Source: Actinomycetes bacterium (lineage in GTDB: Bacteria; Actinomycetota; Actinomycetes; Actinomycetales; Cellulomonadaceae). From it: a stretch of DNA of 12,479 bases. Position numbers and translations under genes: made by a program. Positions within the stretch are counted from its first letter, which is position 1; each line of letters starts with the position of its first letter. The stretch is from assembly GCA_023438885.1 (NCBI GenBank), contig JAEXPS010000122.1, positions 1 to 12,479 on the forward strand, written 5' to 3'. The notes under the pieces are model-generated. The model was not told where the DNA came from and did not search any database. It saw nothing but the letters and a program-made list of their open reading frames with translations. This document shows, in pieces, positions 12,418-12,479 of this stretch.

Positions 12418-12479
12418 CATCGCCGACCTGCTGGCCGGTGCCGTGGAAGAGCGGGCTGAGGCGCTCGTCGGGCGGCGGC
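12407..12479 (+). CDS. Start of the gene after the sigma factor, truncated by the window (possible anti-sigma or partner)
   Basis: A GTG at 12407 with GGGAGG (12395-12400) 6 nt upstream opens a frame reading TRDIADLLAGAVEERAEAL after the initiator. It overlaps the sigma gene by 11 bp, so the two are translationally coupled. Only 24 codons are visible, charged and helical, with no diagnostic motif. Position suggests an anti-sigma-like or membrane partner of the ECF factor; this is inference only. Confidence 0.6.
   Translation, partial: MTRDIADLLAGAVEERAEALVGRR

Noticed and set aside
1..12479. CRISPR arrays, tRNA or rRNA genes, insertion sequences, prophage genes, Moco riboswitch
   Set aside because: I looked and saw no direct-repeat arrays, no tRNA-like cloverleaf, no transposase or integrase motifs, and no structured leader upstream of moaA, which appears to be leaderless.

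Overview
This is a very GC-rich window with strong GC bias at third codon positions. It carries MoeZ-type MoeB, a HTH-Mop protein, TANNNT -10 boxes and many leaderless-looking starts, which points to an actinomycete. A Cellulomonas-like member of the Micrococcales is my guess; nothing here fixes the genus. Almost the whole window is one molybdenum cofactor (Moco) island.

Layout, left to right. At 1-107 (minus) is the N-terminus of a Tat-exported protein, very probably the catalytic subunit of a DMSO-reductase-type molybdoenzyme. A 329-bp control region separates it from a TorD/DmsD-family chaperone (437-1081, minus). A small DUF6457-like protein (1237-1521, plus) runs tail to tail with mobA (1509-2171, minus). 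mobA lies just downstream of a tightly coupled uptake operon read leftwards: HTH-Mop regulator, modA, modB, modC (4956 to 2282). moaE (5139-5603, plus) faces moaD and moaA (5607-6909, minus). moaA is divergent from an overlapping moeA-moaC-moaB/mog operon (6997-9259, plus). That operon converges on a moeB/moeZ-type adenylyltransferase with a rhodanese domain (9253-10419, minus), preceded on its strand by an MFS transporter (10450-11769). At the right edge an ECF sigma factor (11878-12417, plus) overlaps a truncated downstream gene.

Together these genes cover molybdate import (modABC), GTP to cPMP (moaA, moaC), cPMP to molybdopterin (moaD, moaE, activated by moeB), Mo insertion (mog/moaB, moeA), nucleotide attachment to give MGD (mobA), chaperoned loading (TorD-like) and a client enzyme exported by Tat.

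The most interesting signal is regulatory. A palindrome of the form GGnC-N4-GnCC (best copy GGGGACAAAGGTCCCC) recurs upstream of nearly every transcription unit of the island: the client enzyme, chaperone, DUF6457 gene, mobA, HTH-Mop/mod operon, moaA, moeA and, inside the end of the MFS gene, moeB. In each case its centre lies about 30-32 bp upstream of the first base of a -10-like hexamer. Several of these hexamers end 6-7 nt before the start codon, implying leaderless mRNAs with an activator centred near -42. The palindrome resembles the DosR/DevR hypoxia box of actinobacteria, so I propose an oxygen- or redox-controlled Moco regulon. moaE alone lacks it and has a different 8-bp inverted repeat.
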